A DNA stretch of 44,175 nucleotides from Promethearchaeota archaeon (GCA_030667705.1 DAOUVJ010000005.1:1-44175); one strand, 5' to 3'; positions 8,563-16,876 are shown, counted from the stretch's first letter. Numbers and translations: made by a program. The notes: generated by a model from the sequence alone, not told the origin.

Positions 8563-9240
8563 ATGACAAACGTAAATAAAATTCTTGTTAGTTTTGATTT
8601 AGATTATACCTTAATATATAATAGTCAAGGTATTGTAAATTCATTCAATTACGCTCTAAATAAATACAATTTACCTCCGAAAAAGCCAAATGAAATTGAG
8701 AAAATGATTGGAGAACCTTTAGATCACATGTTCTCAGAGTTTTCTAGCATGGATCCAACAATTTTATCCTCAGCTTTTCGAGAGTTTTATAGTAGAAAAG
8801 GAATTTTTCAATCTCAACTAATACCCGGTGTCCAAAATATTCTTAAGATGTTAAAGAAACACAAATTCCAATTAGGAGTGATTACTTCTAAAAAGCAAGA
8901 AATAGCAGAGCAAATTATTCGATATTTAAAAATTAGAGACTATTTTGAGTATGTAATAGGAGAGACTCCTGAAAGAAAAACTTTAGGGAAGCTTGATCCA
9001 TCATTAAAAGCAATAATATCTAACAAATTTCCCGAGCATCAAGTCATTGTAGTTGGTGATCATCCAAAAGATGCAAAACTCTCCAATAATTTAGAGTGCT
9101 TTTTTATTGGTGTTTTAACTGGTCATTACGGTAAAGAAGAGCTCAAGAAGGAAAAGCCTAACAATTCTATAATAGTCAGTAGTGTTAATGAAATATCATT
9201 TGATCTTATTGAAAATCTCCTAAAAAACAAAGTAACTTAA
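8563..9240 (+). CDS. HAD-family hydrolase (phosphoglycolate phosphatase-like)
   Basis: A phosphoaspartate hydrolase of the haloacid dehalogenase superfamily. Motif I is F-D-L-D-Y-T (D12 nucleophile, D14 acid/base). An alpha-helical cap follows (about residues 24-85). Motif II is the threonine in GVITSKK, with the nearby lysine, and motif IV is VVGDHPKDAK. The 225-residue length and cap type match Gph/PGP-like enzymes, which remove phosphate from small metabolites such as 2-phosphoglycolate; the actual substrate cannot be read from the sequence. It is probably cotranscribed with the preceding solenoid gene. Confidence 0.85.
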   Translation: MTNVNKILVSFDLDYTLIYNSQGIVNSFNYALNKYNLPPKKPNEIEKMIGEPLDHMFSEFSSMDPTILSSAFREFYSRKGIFQSQLIPGVQNILKMLKKHKFQLGVITSKKQEIAEQIIRYLKIRDYFEYVIGETPERKTLGKLDPSLKAIISNKFPEHQVIVVGDHPKDAKLSNNLECFFIGVLTGHYGKEELKKEKPNNSIIVSSVNEISFDLIENLLKNKVT

Positions 9241-9268
9241 AATAAAAAATAGAAAAAAAGATAGAGTA

Positions 9269-10726
9269 TTATTCTTTTTCCCAAGATTCGTATTCTTTCA
9301 TGAATTCTTCTGGTTTCCATTGAGTATCCATGAATTTAGGAATACCAGAACTATCTCTTGGTCCTACTACAACAAAAGCATCTGCTTCATCTTCTAAAGC
9401 ACCACTAATACGAGCAGCCATTCCAGGGAGAATTAATATTCGATGTTTTACATTATCAAAAGGTTTGAATTCATTTACTGCTTCTCCTATTCCACTCGCG
9501 CTGAATTGGCCTCCAGCAACTGCTGATTCAATACCAATACCTTCAGTATCAGCTACTAATAACCAACAAGCAATATTAGAGCCTTGTAGATCTTGTTCAA
9601 CAGGAATTTTTGTCATTCGATAATTACTTGTGACAAAAATTGGAGCCATATCTCCTGGTTCACCAACTTTATAAATACCTGGATCCACAGCAGGATATAT
9701 TCTTGGATCACTATATACACTTTGCCTTAAAGTCATCAAAGCCAACAGTGCCCAAATATCCTCTTTTTCTTGACCAGTATGCATTATAATAAGACTCGTT
9801 CCAATAGACTCCATGATCGCGCCCATAATTATTTCTTCAAATTGATGTCTCCACAGATCCTTTTTATCATCAACCTTAGTTTGCGCCCAATAAACGGCTG
9901 GTACACCCATAACAGGCCAACCTGCGTTCACATCTTCTTTATCAATAGCAGCTGTTCTCAATTTAATTATATTATCATAAGTTACAGCTAATTTACCCGG
10001 ACCAAAGTAAGTTCCAGCATCTAATATAATTGATCTTGCGCCTAACTGTTGAAGTGTTGCACTGAGTGATAGCAGTTCATCAATATTAGTTGAAACTGCA
10101 GCAACGGGTAAATTATTTTGAACTGCAAACGTTCCAACTTGTTCCCAAGTATCCTTAGTTGCAGCATAAAGTAATGGATTTTTCTCTTTGATATCAGCAG
10201 CAGCAGCTAGAAGTATATCAGGATTTAAGCAACATAAAATAATAGGTAAATTTGATACGTCTGCTAGTTTTTTTGCAGCAAGCTTAAATTGTTCTTTCTC
10301 TCCAGACACATTTCTTAATGCTATACCATTAACTTGTAAGACCTCTCCAATACGATTAATGGTTAAATCCGCTAAATATTTTACTTTTTGTTCCAAATCA
10401 GGGTCATCATCTGCAATTTCTATGAAAATTCCCGTTTCATTATAGTATGTTAATTGGTGACGCATTAAAACCTCCTCACCGCCAACTGTTACTGCTCTCT
10501 CTCCCGTGCCAATGATAACCGGTTTCTGAGGGGGAGTAATGAGTTTTATGAGTTTATTCCGTTTTTTAGCTTGCTTGGAGTCATTCATGAGGTGAGTACA
10601 GTCTTTTACATGGATCTTGCGTTCAAGCAAACCCGTAGCAAATGCCATGCACGTGTCGTAGCCACAATCCTTACAATTGGATTTGTCCAATAACGAATAA
10701 ATGTCCAATGGTGATGCTCGGCCCAT
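9269..10726 (-). CDS. cdhE: acetyl-CoA decarbonylase/synthase gamma subunit (corrinoid iron-sulfur protein, large subunit)
   Basis: CdhE, with CdhD, carries the methyl group between tetrahydropterin and the acetyl-CoA synthase active site in the archaeal Wood-Ljungdahl pathway. The N-terminal Fe4S4 domain is intact: C18, C21, C26 and C43 in the C-x2-C-x4-C-x16-C spacing. A TIM-barrel-like middle domain (about 90-320) and a C-terminal cobalamin-binding part (about 330-485, with segments TDTEGIGIESAVAGG and ILPGMAARISGALED typical of the family) follow. The 485 residues are full length. The start ATG is preceded by GAGATGATT. Unusually, no other ACDS gene (cdhA, B, C, D) is beside it, so the complex must be encoded in several loci. 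Both flanking genes are unrelated. Confidence 0.95.
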   Translation of the reverse strand: MGRASPLDIYSLLDKSNCKDCGYDTCMAFATGLLERKIHVKDCTHLMNDSKQAKKRNKLIKLITPPQKPVIIGTGERAVTVGGEEVLMRHQLTYYNETGIFIEIADDDPDLEQKVKYLADLTINRIGEVLQVNGIALRNVSGEKEQFKLAAKKLADVSNLPIILCCLNPDILLAAAADIKEKNPLLYAATKDTWEQVGTFAVQNNLPVAAVSTNIDELLSLSATLQQLGARSIILDAGTYFGPGKLAVTYDNIIKLRTAAIDKEDVNAGWPVMGVPAVYWAQTKVDDKKDLWRHQFEEIIMGAIMESIGTSLIIMHTGQEKEDIWALLALMTLRQSVYSDPRIYPAVDPGIYKVGEPGDMAPIFVTSNYRMTKIPVEQDLQGSNIACWLLVADTEGIGIESAVAGGQFSASGIGEAVNEFKPFDNVKHRILILPGMAARISGALEDEADAFVVVGPRDSSGIPKFMDTQWKPEEFMKEYESWEKE

Positions 10727-11077
10727 TATTTAATCATCTCTCTCTTTAATTTGACTTTTATTGATTTTATTATGAATAATTATGTTTAGAATTAATTATG
10801 AATTGTAATTAAAAATTTGGATTTTTACCATATTAAGGCAAATTAACGAAAGAATAATGATAAGGAGTAAGAATTCTCTTTTCAAAACTGTAATTTTTTA
10901 TTTTTGAAAATTAGAAGAGAGAAATAGGGAGAAGAACTGCTTTTTAAAAAAGAAGGGGTAATTTTTTGCGAATGGATAAAATTTTGTTTCAATCCTTCTT
11001 CCCATTCTCTCAGCGAACCATTGAAAAATACTATTTCTTATTTGAAACTGGTGTTTATAAAGACAACTCATTTTTAA
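10727..11077. other. 351-bp intergenic region upstream of cdhE
   Basis: This holds the cdhE promoter side (A/T-rich, no clear single box) and the 3' end of the NYN gene. An imperfect inverted repeat of TCTTTTCAAAA and TTTTGAAAATTAGAAGA lies at about 10877-10917. A 38-codon frame on the + strand (10972-11088), with an AAGGGG-like site and an A/T-rich box 26 nt upstream, is listed separately at low confidence. Confidence 0.4.
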
Positions 11078-11088
11078 TTAACACGTGA
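10972..11088 (+). CDS. possible 38-residue small ORF
   Basis: An ATG-to-TGA frame of 38 codons, aromatic and charged, with no recognised motif. A run of T/A (10941-10951) is placed as a TATA box would be for a leaderless start. It overlaps the 3' end of the convergent NYN gene by 11 nt. Composition is not decisive and it may be chance. Confidence 0.2.
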   Translation: MDKILFQSFFPFSQRTIEKYYFLFETGVYKDNSFLINT

Positions 11089-11578
11089 TATCGCCCAAAA
11101 TCTCATTGATGAAGTATACATTTTCATCCCCAACCTCTGTGAGAAGTTGATGAGATAATGATCTTTTAAAACTCCAAATTTCAATCATTTTCTTCAAATC
11201 TCGTAGTTTTCTGACAATTTCAATAAAATCTGAATCCCCTGAAACCAAAATTGCTTTATCATATGAGTCTTCATCAGCGAGCTCTATAATATCCCTGTAG
11301 ATGAAAATATCAAGCCCTTTTTGCATTTTTTTACCTTCTGCAATTATTTTTATCGGTCTCGCTTGAATTACATATCCCTGAGATGTCAAATATTTAAGGA
11401 AACGTTTCTTCTTGGGATAAAGTTCCTCGGGAATGCCCATGTACATGAAAGCCCCTACTAGATGATCATCCCTTGTCAAAATCTCTTTAAATTTTTTATA
11501 ATCTATTCGAATTTGAAGATTTAACAAGTTATAAAATAAATTTGCGTGGTCAATGAAAATTATAGCCCTTTGTCTCAA
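11078..11578 (-). CDS. NYN-domain (LabA/DUF88, PIN-like) nuclease
   Basis: NYN proteins are PIN-fold, metal-dependent ribonucleases. The first acidic residue lies in AIIFIDHANLFYN (near residue 10), the second in KGLDIFIYRDIIELA, and the third in the strongly typical ILVSGDSDFIEIVRKLR. Length (166 residues) equals a single catalytic domain. The only standard start is TTG at 11578; an A/T-rich box about 27 nt upstream (around 11605) suggests that it is leaderless. The target RNA is unknown. The SWIM gene lies upstream on the same strand, 152 nt away. Confidence 0.88.
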   Translation of the reverse strand: MRQRAIIFIDHANLFYNLLNLQIRIDYKKFKEILTRDDHLVGAFMYMGIPEELYPKKKRFLKYLTSQGYVIQARPIKIIAEGKKMQKGLDIFIYRDIIELADEDSYDKAILVSGDSDFIEIVRKLRDLKKMIEIWSFKRSLSHQLLTEVGDENVYFINEILGDITC

Positions 11579-11653
11579 CCTATTAGAACCCCGAAGTATA
11601 TTATTTTAGACACATTTTATTCTATAGATTGATATTTAAACATGGTGGATTTT

Positions 11654-11671
11654 TCAAAAATTGGAGCTTTT
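11654..11671 (+). repeat. short direct repeat, copy 1
   Basis: TCAAAAATTGGAGCTTTT recurs at 12461-12479 with one inserted A. The two copies flank the SWIM-domain gene. Function is unknown. Confidence 0.45.
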
Positions 11672-11730
11672 TACACTTAAAAAAAGATTTTTTTAAAAAT
11701 ACCTCCTCGTTTAATAGATCTAACCTAAAC

Positions 11731-12369
11731 TTAGCTTTTACATTCAGAAATGTGTTTACAGACTTTTTTTCGGAATACAAATTGAGGGCATGTACATGTA
11801 AATGAACCGTCTCCCTTCTGAGTTACAGTATAAACCTTACTTTTATCACTTGAACTGGCGATCTCCCATTGTTTTACGCCGCTTTCTTTGTCCTCCTTCT
11901 GAGGTTTAGCTGGATTTACTTGTTCTGATTTTAAATCCTTAAAAAATTCCTCGAGATCTGAAATTCCATGGTCTTTTGGGAGGATCTTTATTGGAAACTT
12001 CTCGTATTGGGAAGGGTTGTAATCAATTTGAGCAGCACCGTTTTTAAAAAACTTTTTTAATTTACAGGCGAACGGGAGTTTTTTATTTTTTTTTACATAA
12101 TCAACTAAACTCTTGCCCAGAATTTCCTTAACTTCATTTTTATCGGCGATATGAGAACCTTTATCTGTAATAACATTATACTTAATAGTTGGAAAATTTG
12201 TCTCTTCCATAATTTCCTTGTGGATAATTATATCATCTTTTTCTACTTCATAGTTCTTAATACCGCCTAACTTCATCAAGAAACCAAAACTAGATGCGTG
12301 AATGTGATGAAACCAATCGCCTCCTAAGTCATCATCTAATTTATTTAGATCAATTTTCATTTTAATCAT
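11731..12369 (-). CDS. SWIM zinc-finger protein
   Basis: The C-terminus holds a SWIM zinc-binding motif, C-x-C-x9-C-x-H (C192, C194, C204, H206), in the context TYxVTQKGDGSFTCTC. SWIM domains bind nucleic acid or protein partners, for example with recombination or helicase factors. The first 150 residues are an unrecognised alpha/beta domain (opening DLNKLDDDLGGDWFHHIHAS) with no catalytic motif I can name. A linker of low complexity (PAKPQKEDKESG) separates the two. The start ATG is followed by a second in-frame ATG three codons later, so either may be used. Confidence 0.8.
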   Translation of the reverse strand: MIKMKIDLNKLDDDLGGDWFHHIHASSFGFLMKLGGIKNYEVEKDDIIIHKEIMEETNFPTIKYNVITDKGSHIADKNEVKEILGKSLVDYVKKNKKLPFACKLKKFFKNGAAQIDYNPSQYEKFPIKILPKDHGISDLEEFFKDLKSEQVNPAKPQKEDKESGVKQWEIASSSDKSKVYTVTQKGDGSFTCTCPQFVFRKKVCKHISECKS

Positions 12370-12460
12370 TTTGTCATATTTTTGTCTTAAACGTTAGTAA
12401 TCGATGGATATTTTTAAATCTATATTATTATCCCATTTTTTTATAAAAATGTTGAATTTC

Positions 12461-12479
12461 TCAAAAAATTGGAGCTTTT
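12461..12479 (+). repeat. short direct repeat, copy 2
   Basis: TCAAAAAATTGGAGCTTTT, the partner of 11654-11671. It lies in the leader of the signal peptidase gene and contains the TTG at 12469, the longest possible start of that frame. Confidence 0.45.
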
Positions 12480-12507
12480 ATATCCAAATTTAATATCATT
12501 TACAGCC

Positions 12508-13725
12508 ATGAAAAAATCGGATTATATTTTGATTGCAGTCACAATTTTAGTATTCACTTTTGTATTAGCACCAATCATTATCTTTAACGATTCCTTGTAT
12601 ATAATAAAAGGGGGCTCAATGGAGCCGAATCTTTATCATGGAGATCTAGTTATTGTAATAGATAAAGAACCAGCAGACATTCAAGCGGGATATCAAGATG
12701 GTGACATTGTCGTAATTAAGGGACCTGAGTATTATACAGATCAAGGCGCTGAACCAGATTTCTGTAGTACCCCTAATAATACTAGAATCATCCATCGAGT
12801 AATTGACAAGAAACTAATTAATGGTACGTGGTATTTTCTAACTAAAGGGGATAATAATGCGATGATTGATGGTTCTATTCGTACAATCGTTAAATCAGAG
12901 GATTATTCCATATTTGAATATAACGAATCAAACGGAGTTTACATTACTGAAGATGCTATTCTAGGGGTAGTTATATCCGATTTTAAAATTCCCTTCATTG
13001 GATATTTGCAAGAATATGGATTATTAATTTCTATAATTCTTATAATTTCAATGCTTATATATCAATTATTCTCTAAGAAATGGCAGTTTCAGCTATTTAA
13101 AAGCAAGAGAGGTGAAAAAAAGTTGATAAAATCCAAATCTTACTTGATTTTATCCAGTATTTGCTTGATAATATTGTTTTTACAGATTGTATTGATGATG
13201 AATCCATGTTTTCTTAACATGCCTAACAATTCCATGAATCCAACCCTGAACCAAAATGATTTAACAATCTCAACAACTAAAGATCCTGCTGATATTTTGA
13301 TTGGCGATATCGTAATTATTAAAAGTCCCCATTATTTTTATGATAGGGGTTTTCCTCCAATACTTTGGAGTAATTTCCCAAATTCTTCTTATATCATTCA
13401 CAGGGTTGTAGATAAAATGAACATGAATGGAAGCTGGCATTTCAAGACTAAAGGAGATAATAGTGGGTACGAATTTGATGGAATGTATAGAACATTAATA
13501 TCAAGCCCGGGTTATTTATTATTTGAATACAATAAAACTAATATCATATATATTCCTGAAGAAGCTATTTTAGGTGTAGTGGAATTTAAAGTCCCGTTTA
13601 TTGGATTTTGGAAGGATAATTATTTATTCAACTTATTTATCATTATCACCCTTCAAATGCTAATCATAATTTTTAAAAAAACAAACATGAAAATTAAGCT
13701 CATAATACGAGATATCAATAAATAA
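12508..13725 (+). CDS. tandem (two-unit) signal peptidase I, archaeal/ER type
   Basis: Signal peptidase I (family S26) cuts signal peptides on the outer face of the membrane. The chain contains two copies of the whole enzyme. Unit 1 has an N-terminal membrane helix, the catalytic serine in GGSMEP (codon 12616), the catalytic histidine in IIHRVI (codon 12793), the box TKGDNN with a following Asp, then PFIGYL and a membrane helix. Unit 2 repeats this: helix, serine in NNSMNP (codon 13231), IIHRVV, TKGDNSG with following Asp, PFIGFW and a C-terminal helix. The His in place of Lys marks the archaeal/eukaryotic Sec11 type. A TTG at 12469 would add 13 residues; the ATG at 12508 gives the natural lysine-rich start before the first helix. 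Confidence 0.9.
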   Translation: MKKSDYILIAVTILVFTFVLAPIIIFNDSLYIIKGGSMEPNLYHGDLVIVIDKEPADIQAGYQDGDIVVIKGPEYYTDQGAEPDFCSTPNNTRIIHRVIDKKLINGTWYFLTKGDNNAMIDGSIRTIVKSEDYSIFEYNESNGVYITEDAILGVVISDFKIPFIGYLQEYGLLISIILIISMLIYQLFSKKWQFQLFKSKRGEKKLIKSKSYLILSSICLIILFLQIVLMMNPCFLNMPNNSMNPTLNQNDLTISTTKDPADILIGDIVIIKSPHYFYDRGFPPILWSNFPNSSYIIHRVVDKMNMNGSWHFKTKGDNSGYEFDGMYRTLISSPGYLLFEYNKTNIIYIPEEAILGVVEFKVPFIGFWKDNYLFNLFIIITLQMLIIIFKKTNMKIKLIIRDINK

Positions 13726-13834
13726 ACAAGATTTTTTCTATGAATTCAGATTTAATTTTTTCAATAATGATTCTTCTTAAAGTAAATCGAAACGTATTTA
13801 TGGACCCAAACATTGATAAATTTAGAAACAAAAA

Positions 13835-14554
13835 ATGAAAACAGAAACAAAAAAAGACGAAAATAACGATTTTTCGTGCCAATCCACTATTAATCCTAGC
13901 GAGTGGAAGGGAAGAACAATAGAAATTGATGACGCTGGGACAGGTGATCTCGTAGGAAATGCCTTTATTGGCTTTCGAGATACGAGCACGGGAAGAATTA
14001 TTTATCAATCAGTTCCTGTTGGCCTCTATGACGAGGTGAACAAGAAAAAGGAAGAGGATCAACCAAAGAAACACATTCTAAAGGTAGTTATAAAAGCTCT
14101 TAGAATACTTAATCACCAAGAAGGTGATAGAGTACTTATTTGTCGTGGTAATTGCTTTGATCTTGTAAGAGAATATTTTGACGAGAACAAGATTTACTAC
14201 GAGCCAGCAGTGGTAGAAGGAGTACTTCAAGACGCTGTGGAAGATAGATTTATTCAACACCTTAGAAAGTTAGGAGTAAGTTCGAAAAAACTAACAACCG
14301 AAGCAGGTTTCCAGAGATACTTTGTCTTGTTTAACTGGGTGTGCCAAGATTTTCCAAATCGAGAGCGCTACGTTAAAACGGGCTTCCCATCATGGAAAAA
14401 GAAGTGGCGCATCATTGCGTTAGAGCGATACCAAAAATCTAATAAAGGAAGAACTCAAAGAAGAGATTTAATCGAGCGAAGGGCGAATGAAATCTATAAC
14501 GTCATGCTTGAGAATCCTATTTCTGCAAGAAAGATTGAATCTAAAAGTAGATAA
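13835..14554 (+). CDS. uncharacterised protein with RNase-H-like N-terminal motif
   Basis: I do not recognise the family with certainty. Residues about 28-48 read IEIDDAGTGDLVGNAFIGF, which resembles the D-E-A-G-x-G-x3-G catalytic strand of RNase HII. Later segments fit an RNase-H-like order: a second strand (RIIYQSVPVG), a helix, a strand VLICRGN followed by FDLVREYF, and an acidic stretch LQDAVEDRF that could supply further metal ligands. The C-terminal third is basic (WKKKWRII, KGRTQRRDLIERR), as for nucleic-acid binding. A nuclease role is an inference. A 12-codon leader frame (13800-13838) ends in ATGA overlap with the start codon, possibly by chance. Confidence 0.7.
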   Translation: MKTETKKDENNDFSCQSTINPSEWKGRTIEIDDAGTGDLVGNAFIGFRDTSTGRIIYQSVPVGLYDEVNKKKEEDQPKKHILKVVIKALRILNHQEGDRVLICRGNCFDLVREYFDENKIYYEPAVVEGVLQDAVEDRFIQHLRKLGVSSKKLTTEAGFQRYFVLFNWVCQDFPNRERYVKTGFPSWKKKWRIIALERYQKSNKGRTQRRDLIERRANEIYNVMLENPISARKIESKSR

Positions 14555-14651
14555 GACAAAACTTTATAATTGTTAGAAAAACCTTAAACTTATTTTCTTT
14601 AAATTTGCTTAATCCTATTTCTTATTACTATAATCAAAATTATTTCTTTTT

Positions 14652-14674
14652 AAAAAAAAAGCATCTTGATGCTT
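14652..14674 (-). terminator. terminator-like hairpin after the glycerophosphodiesterase gene
   Basis: AAGCATC and GATGCTT form a 7-bp stem with a 2-nt spacer (14659-14674). On the minus strand a T tract follows at once. The hairpin starts 2 nt beyond the stop codon. Confidence 0.65.
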
Positions 14675-14675
14675 A

Positions 14676-16223
14676 TTATTGGATTTTTCTTTCTTTAAGT
14701 AAAACAAATTTTGTAATAAGAAAAGAACTTAAAGTTGCGATGTATATAATGCTCCAAAGAATATTGTAAATTTCAATATTGAGATGCCAGATTGGGGCTT
14801 TCAAATCATTAAAAGTGTGTACTTCGTTAGTCATGACAAAAGACGTCCCTAAGCACCAGAGTTGATTGAATCTTTCGATACTATCGATTGTATAGACCAT
14901 GACAGGGATGTTATTTGAATAAAATGATCTATACAGATCATTAGAGTATTCATCTCCCGTTTTGATAATGGAATAATTGTATGCAGACATTTTGAATTCT
15001 TCTAAAGAAGGATTAGATCTCATGTCCATGCCTAATAAGATATCAGTGGTATTTTTTTGGTTGATCAAATCAATCCATTCAACATCGCTAGTGAATATCA
15101 TGACTCTTGTTAAATTAATTCCCGATTCGAGCGTTTCGTTTAAAATAGTTTCAAAATAAAGATCACTATAAAGATGGCTGGATGATGGTAATTTAGTATC
15201 AAAATCTATGAAAAAGTTATTATCTCGTGTAAAATTTAAAACTTCTTCAAAAGTGGGAATTTGCATGCCCCTGTAATTGTCTCCCTCTTCTTTTGAAATA
15301 AGACCAATAGCTAAAGTTCCGTATGGATCTTTGTCAACAAACCAACCTCCTGCATCTAATTGTCTGAGTTCAGAAAGCGTGAATGTTTCAGCGAGATCGT
15401 TCTTACGATATGGAAAAATTTCCTCTACATTAGTAGTTCGAGTGAGAGTATCATCATGCAACAAAAATAATTCTCCGTCAATGGAAATTCTTATGTCGAC
15501 TTCCCAACCTACAGCCCCGTGTTCTACCGCTAATTCCCCTGCTACGATAGTGTTTTCGGGAGCTAAATGTGATGCGCCTCTATGCGCTATAAGGTGGGGT
15601 TTGGGAGGTAGATCACCGAAAATCACATTTGAGGGGATTAACAATAGCGGGGACGCGAAAACGAAAAGATATCCAGTAATTAACAGTCCTAAAATAACTT
15701 TTGATTTTATTTCTGCATTTAATATCCTATTTGATAAATGATTTTTCCACCGTGGGATTGATTTTAGCAAAGGATATAACCCCACGATGAGTAAGAGTGA
15801 AAGTGGTATTGTAAAAAATATACTATAAAATTCAATAACTTGAGGAATTAATCGGGAGTATTGTTCCAAATAGTATAATAATAATGCGAAAAGAATTGAA
15901 TAGATGAGCATTAGAACTATTGGTATGATCTTGTTTAGGATACAAGGTTTAATCTCGTTATTTTTTTTAATGTTCCTAAGATGCCCGTGAAGAATGGCAG
16001 CTCCATAAATTAACGGAAGTAATAATATCACAATAATTATGAATACGAGGTTTATATCAAAACCAACATAATCAGAAACAATTAAATTGATGTCTCCCCA
16101 ATATACGTGAAAAATTAGCATTATTAATGTTAAAACAGTCATGTTTATGATTAAAGCTGAATCAAGAATTAACCATTTTTTACCTCTTCTTCTTAGAAAC
16201 GAGTTGATATCCATTTTTATCAT
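14676..16223 (-). CDS. membrane-anchored glycerophosphodiester phosphodiesterase
   Basis: GDPD enzymes hydrolyse glycerophosphodiesters, or lipid headgroup linkages, to an alcohol and a glycerol phosphate. About six hydrophobic segments occupy the first 205 residues. The GDPD domain (about 212-475) opens with LIAHRGASHLAPENT (catalytic His, Arg and the metal Glu) and continues with WEVDIRISIDGELFLLHDD (metal Glu and Asp, second catalytic His). A last membrane segment closes the chain (about 482-505). The domain order resembles bacterial UgpQ/GlpQ2-like proteins with an N-terminal membrane block, so the active site probably faces outside and may act on lipids. A 74-residue gene lies 29 nt upstream on the same strand, probably in one transcript. 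Confidence 0.88.
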   Translation of the reverse strand: MIKMDINSFLRRRGKKWLILDSALIINMTVLTLIMLIFHVYWGDINLIVSDYVGFDINLVFIIIVILLLPLIYGAAILHGHLRNIKKNNEIKPCILNKIIPIVLMLIYSILFALLLYYLEQYSRLIPQVIEFYSIFFTIPLSLLLIVGLYPLLKSIPRWKNHLSNRILNAEIKSKVILGLLITGYLFVFASPLLLIPSNVIFGDLPPKPHLIAHRGASHLAPENTIVAGELAVEHGAVGWEVDIRISIDGELFLLHDDTLTRTTNVEEIFPYRKNDLAETFTLSELRQLDAGGWFVDKDPYGTLAIGLISKEEGDNYRGMQIPTFEEVLNFTRDNNFFIDFDTKLPSSSHLYSDLYFETILNETLESGINLTRVMIFTSDVEWIDLINQKNTTDILLGMDMRSNPSLEEFKMSAYNYSIIKTGDEYSNDLYRSFYSNNIPVMVYTIDSIERFNQLWCLGTSFVMTNEVHTFNDLKAPIWHLNIEIYNILWSIIYIATLSSFLITKFVLLKERKIQ

Positions 16224-16252
16224 TTAATATAATTTATTAATAAGTTAGGAAT

Positions 16253-16477
16253 TTAGTCGTAATCCTTTATGAAGAAAATCTCGTTGCCCACTCTTTTAAG
16301 GTACCCTAAATAGCAAGCTTGACCAAAATGAGCATAAAATTTCTTTTCAATTATATCCTCTTCTTCAGCAAATTTCTTAAAATCCGAAAGAGACATTTTC
16401 CCATCTATGCTATAAGTTTTAGCGATTCTTATTAGCGTTTTTACATTATTATTTAGATAAATTTTTCTTTCTGACAT
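16253..16477 (-). CDS. small uncharacterised protein, helical then beta
   Basis: The 74 residues carry several predicted helices (NVKTLIRIAKTYS, SLSDFKKFAEEEDIIEKKFYAHFGQACYLG) ending in a short beta hairpin (LKRVGNEIFFIKDY). The layout is like a winged-helix domain, but no family is recognised. It precedes the glycerophosphodiesterase gene by 29 nt and may regulate it or merely share its transcript. Confidence 0.6.
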   Translation of the reverse strand: MSERKIYLNNNVKTLIRIAKTYSIDGKMSLSDFKKFAEEEDIIEKKFYAHFGQACYLGYLKRVGNEIFFIKDYD

Positions 16478-16571
16478 TTTTTATTATTTTTTTATTTATT
16501 TATTAAATTATTTATTAATAAGCATTATTCTGAAAGAATAAGTGTTTTTTCAATAATAAAAGAAAAAAAAA

Positions 16572-16602
16572 AAATATGTAGCCATGCTCCTCAGCGAGGA
16601 GT
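16572..16602 (-). terminator. terminator after the 39-residue microprotein gene
   Basis: CTCCTC and GAGGAG (16587-16602 region) pair around a short loop. On the minus strand a run of 12 T follows about 11 nt further. It begins directly after the TAA at 16605-16607. Confidence 0.6.
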
Positions 16603-16604
16603 AA

Positions 16605-16724
16605 TTAAGGCATTCCGCCGCCTGGTGGGAACCAATTGGCGTGTGAGGCTGAAATTAAGGAGATTCCAAAAGAAATCACACTTAGGGCTGAAATTAAGAC
16701 AACCCAAATTCTATTTTTATCCAT
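16605..16724 (-). CDS. 39-residue membrane microprotein
   Basis: This small gene starts at ATG 16724, has a Shine-Dalgarno-like AGGTAA at 16732-16737, and has a TATA-like box at 16779-16788; a terminator-like hairpin follows. The product has a charged start (MDKNR), one membrane helix (residues about 6-26, with the repeated word LISA), and a polar end NWFPPGGGMP. The nucleotide word CTTAATTTCAGCC occurs twice inside it. No homologue is known to me. The full set of transcription and translation signals makes a real gene likely. It could be a subunit of a membrane complex or a signal-anchored peptide. Confidence 0.68.
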   Translation of the reverse strand: MDKNRIWVVLISALSVISFGISLISASHANWFPPGGGMP

Positions 16725-16778
16725 TTCTAAGTTACCTGTTATATTATTTATTTGTTGCTACTGATTAGTTTATCACCG

Positions 16779-16788
16779 TATATTTAAA
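16779..16788 (-). promoter_or_regulatory. TATA-like box of the microprotein gene
   Basis: On the minus strand this reads TTTAAATATA. It is about 55-60 nt before the ATG, predicting a leader of about 30 nt that contains the AGGTAA site. Confidence 0.45.
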
Positions 16789-16876
16789 CTCACCGTAAAC
16801 TTCGATTTTTAAAAAAATAACTATATAAACTCCTACGATATGATTTGTTTATGCTTCAGAAGTTAAGAAAAAGAAA

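Noticed and set aside
9330-9623. Open frame antisense to cdhE (similar ones at 9770-9991 and 10188-10445)
   Set aside because: They mirror a full-length CdhE and have no signals of their own.
12469-12507. TTG start for the tandem signal peptidase
   Set aside because: It lies in a repeated word and adds 13 residues before the natural lysine-rich start of the first membrane helix.
13800-13838. A 12-codon leader frame with an ATGA overlap before the RNase-H-like gene
   Set aside because: Similar in layout to the leader ORFs at 39570 and 41661, but it has no sequence relation to them and no ribosome site, so chance is the simpler reading.
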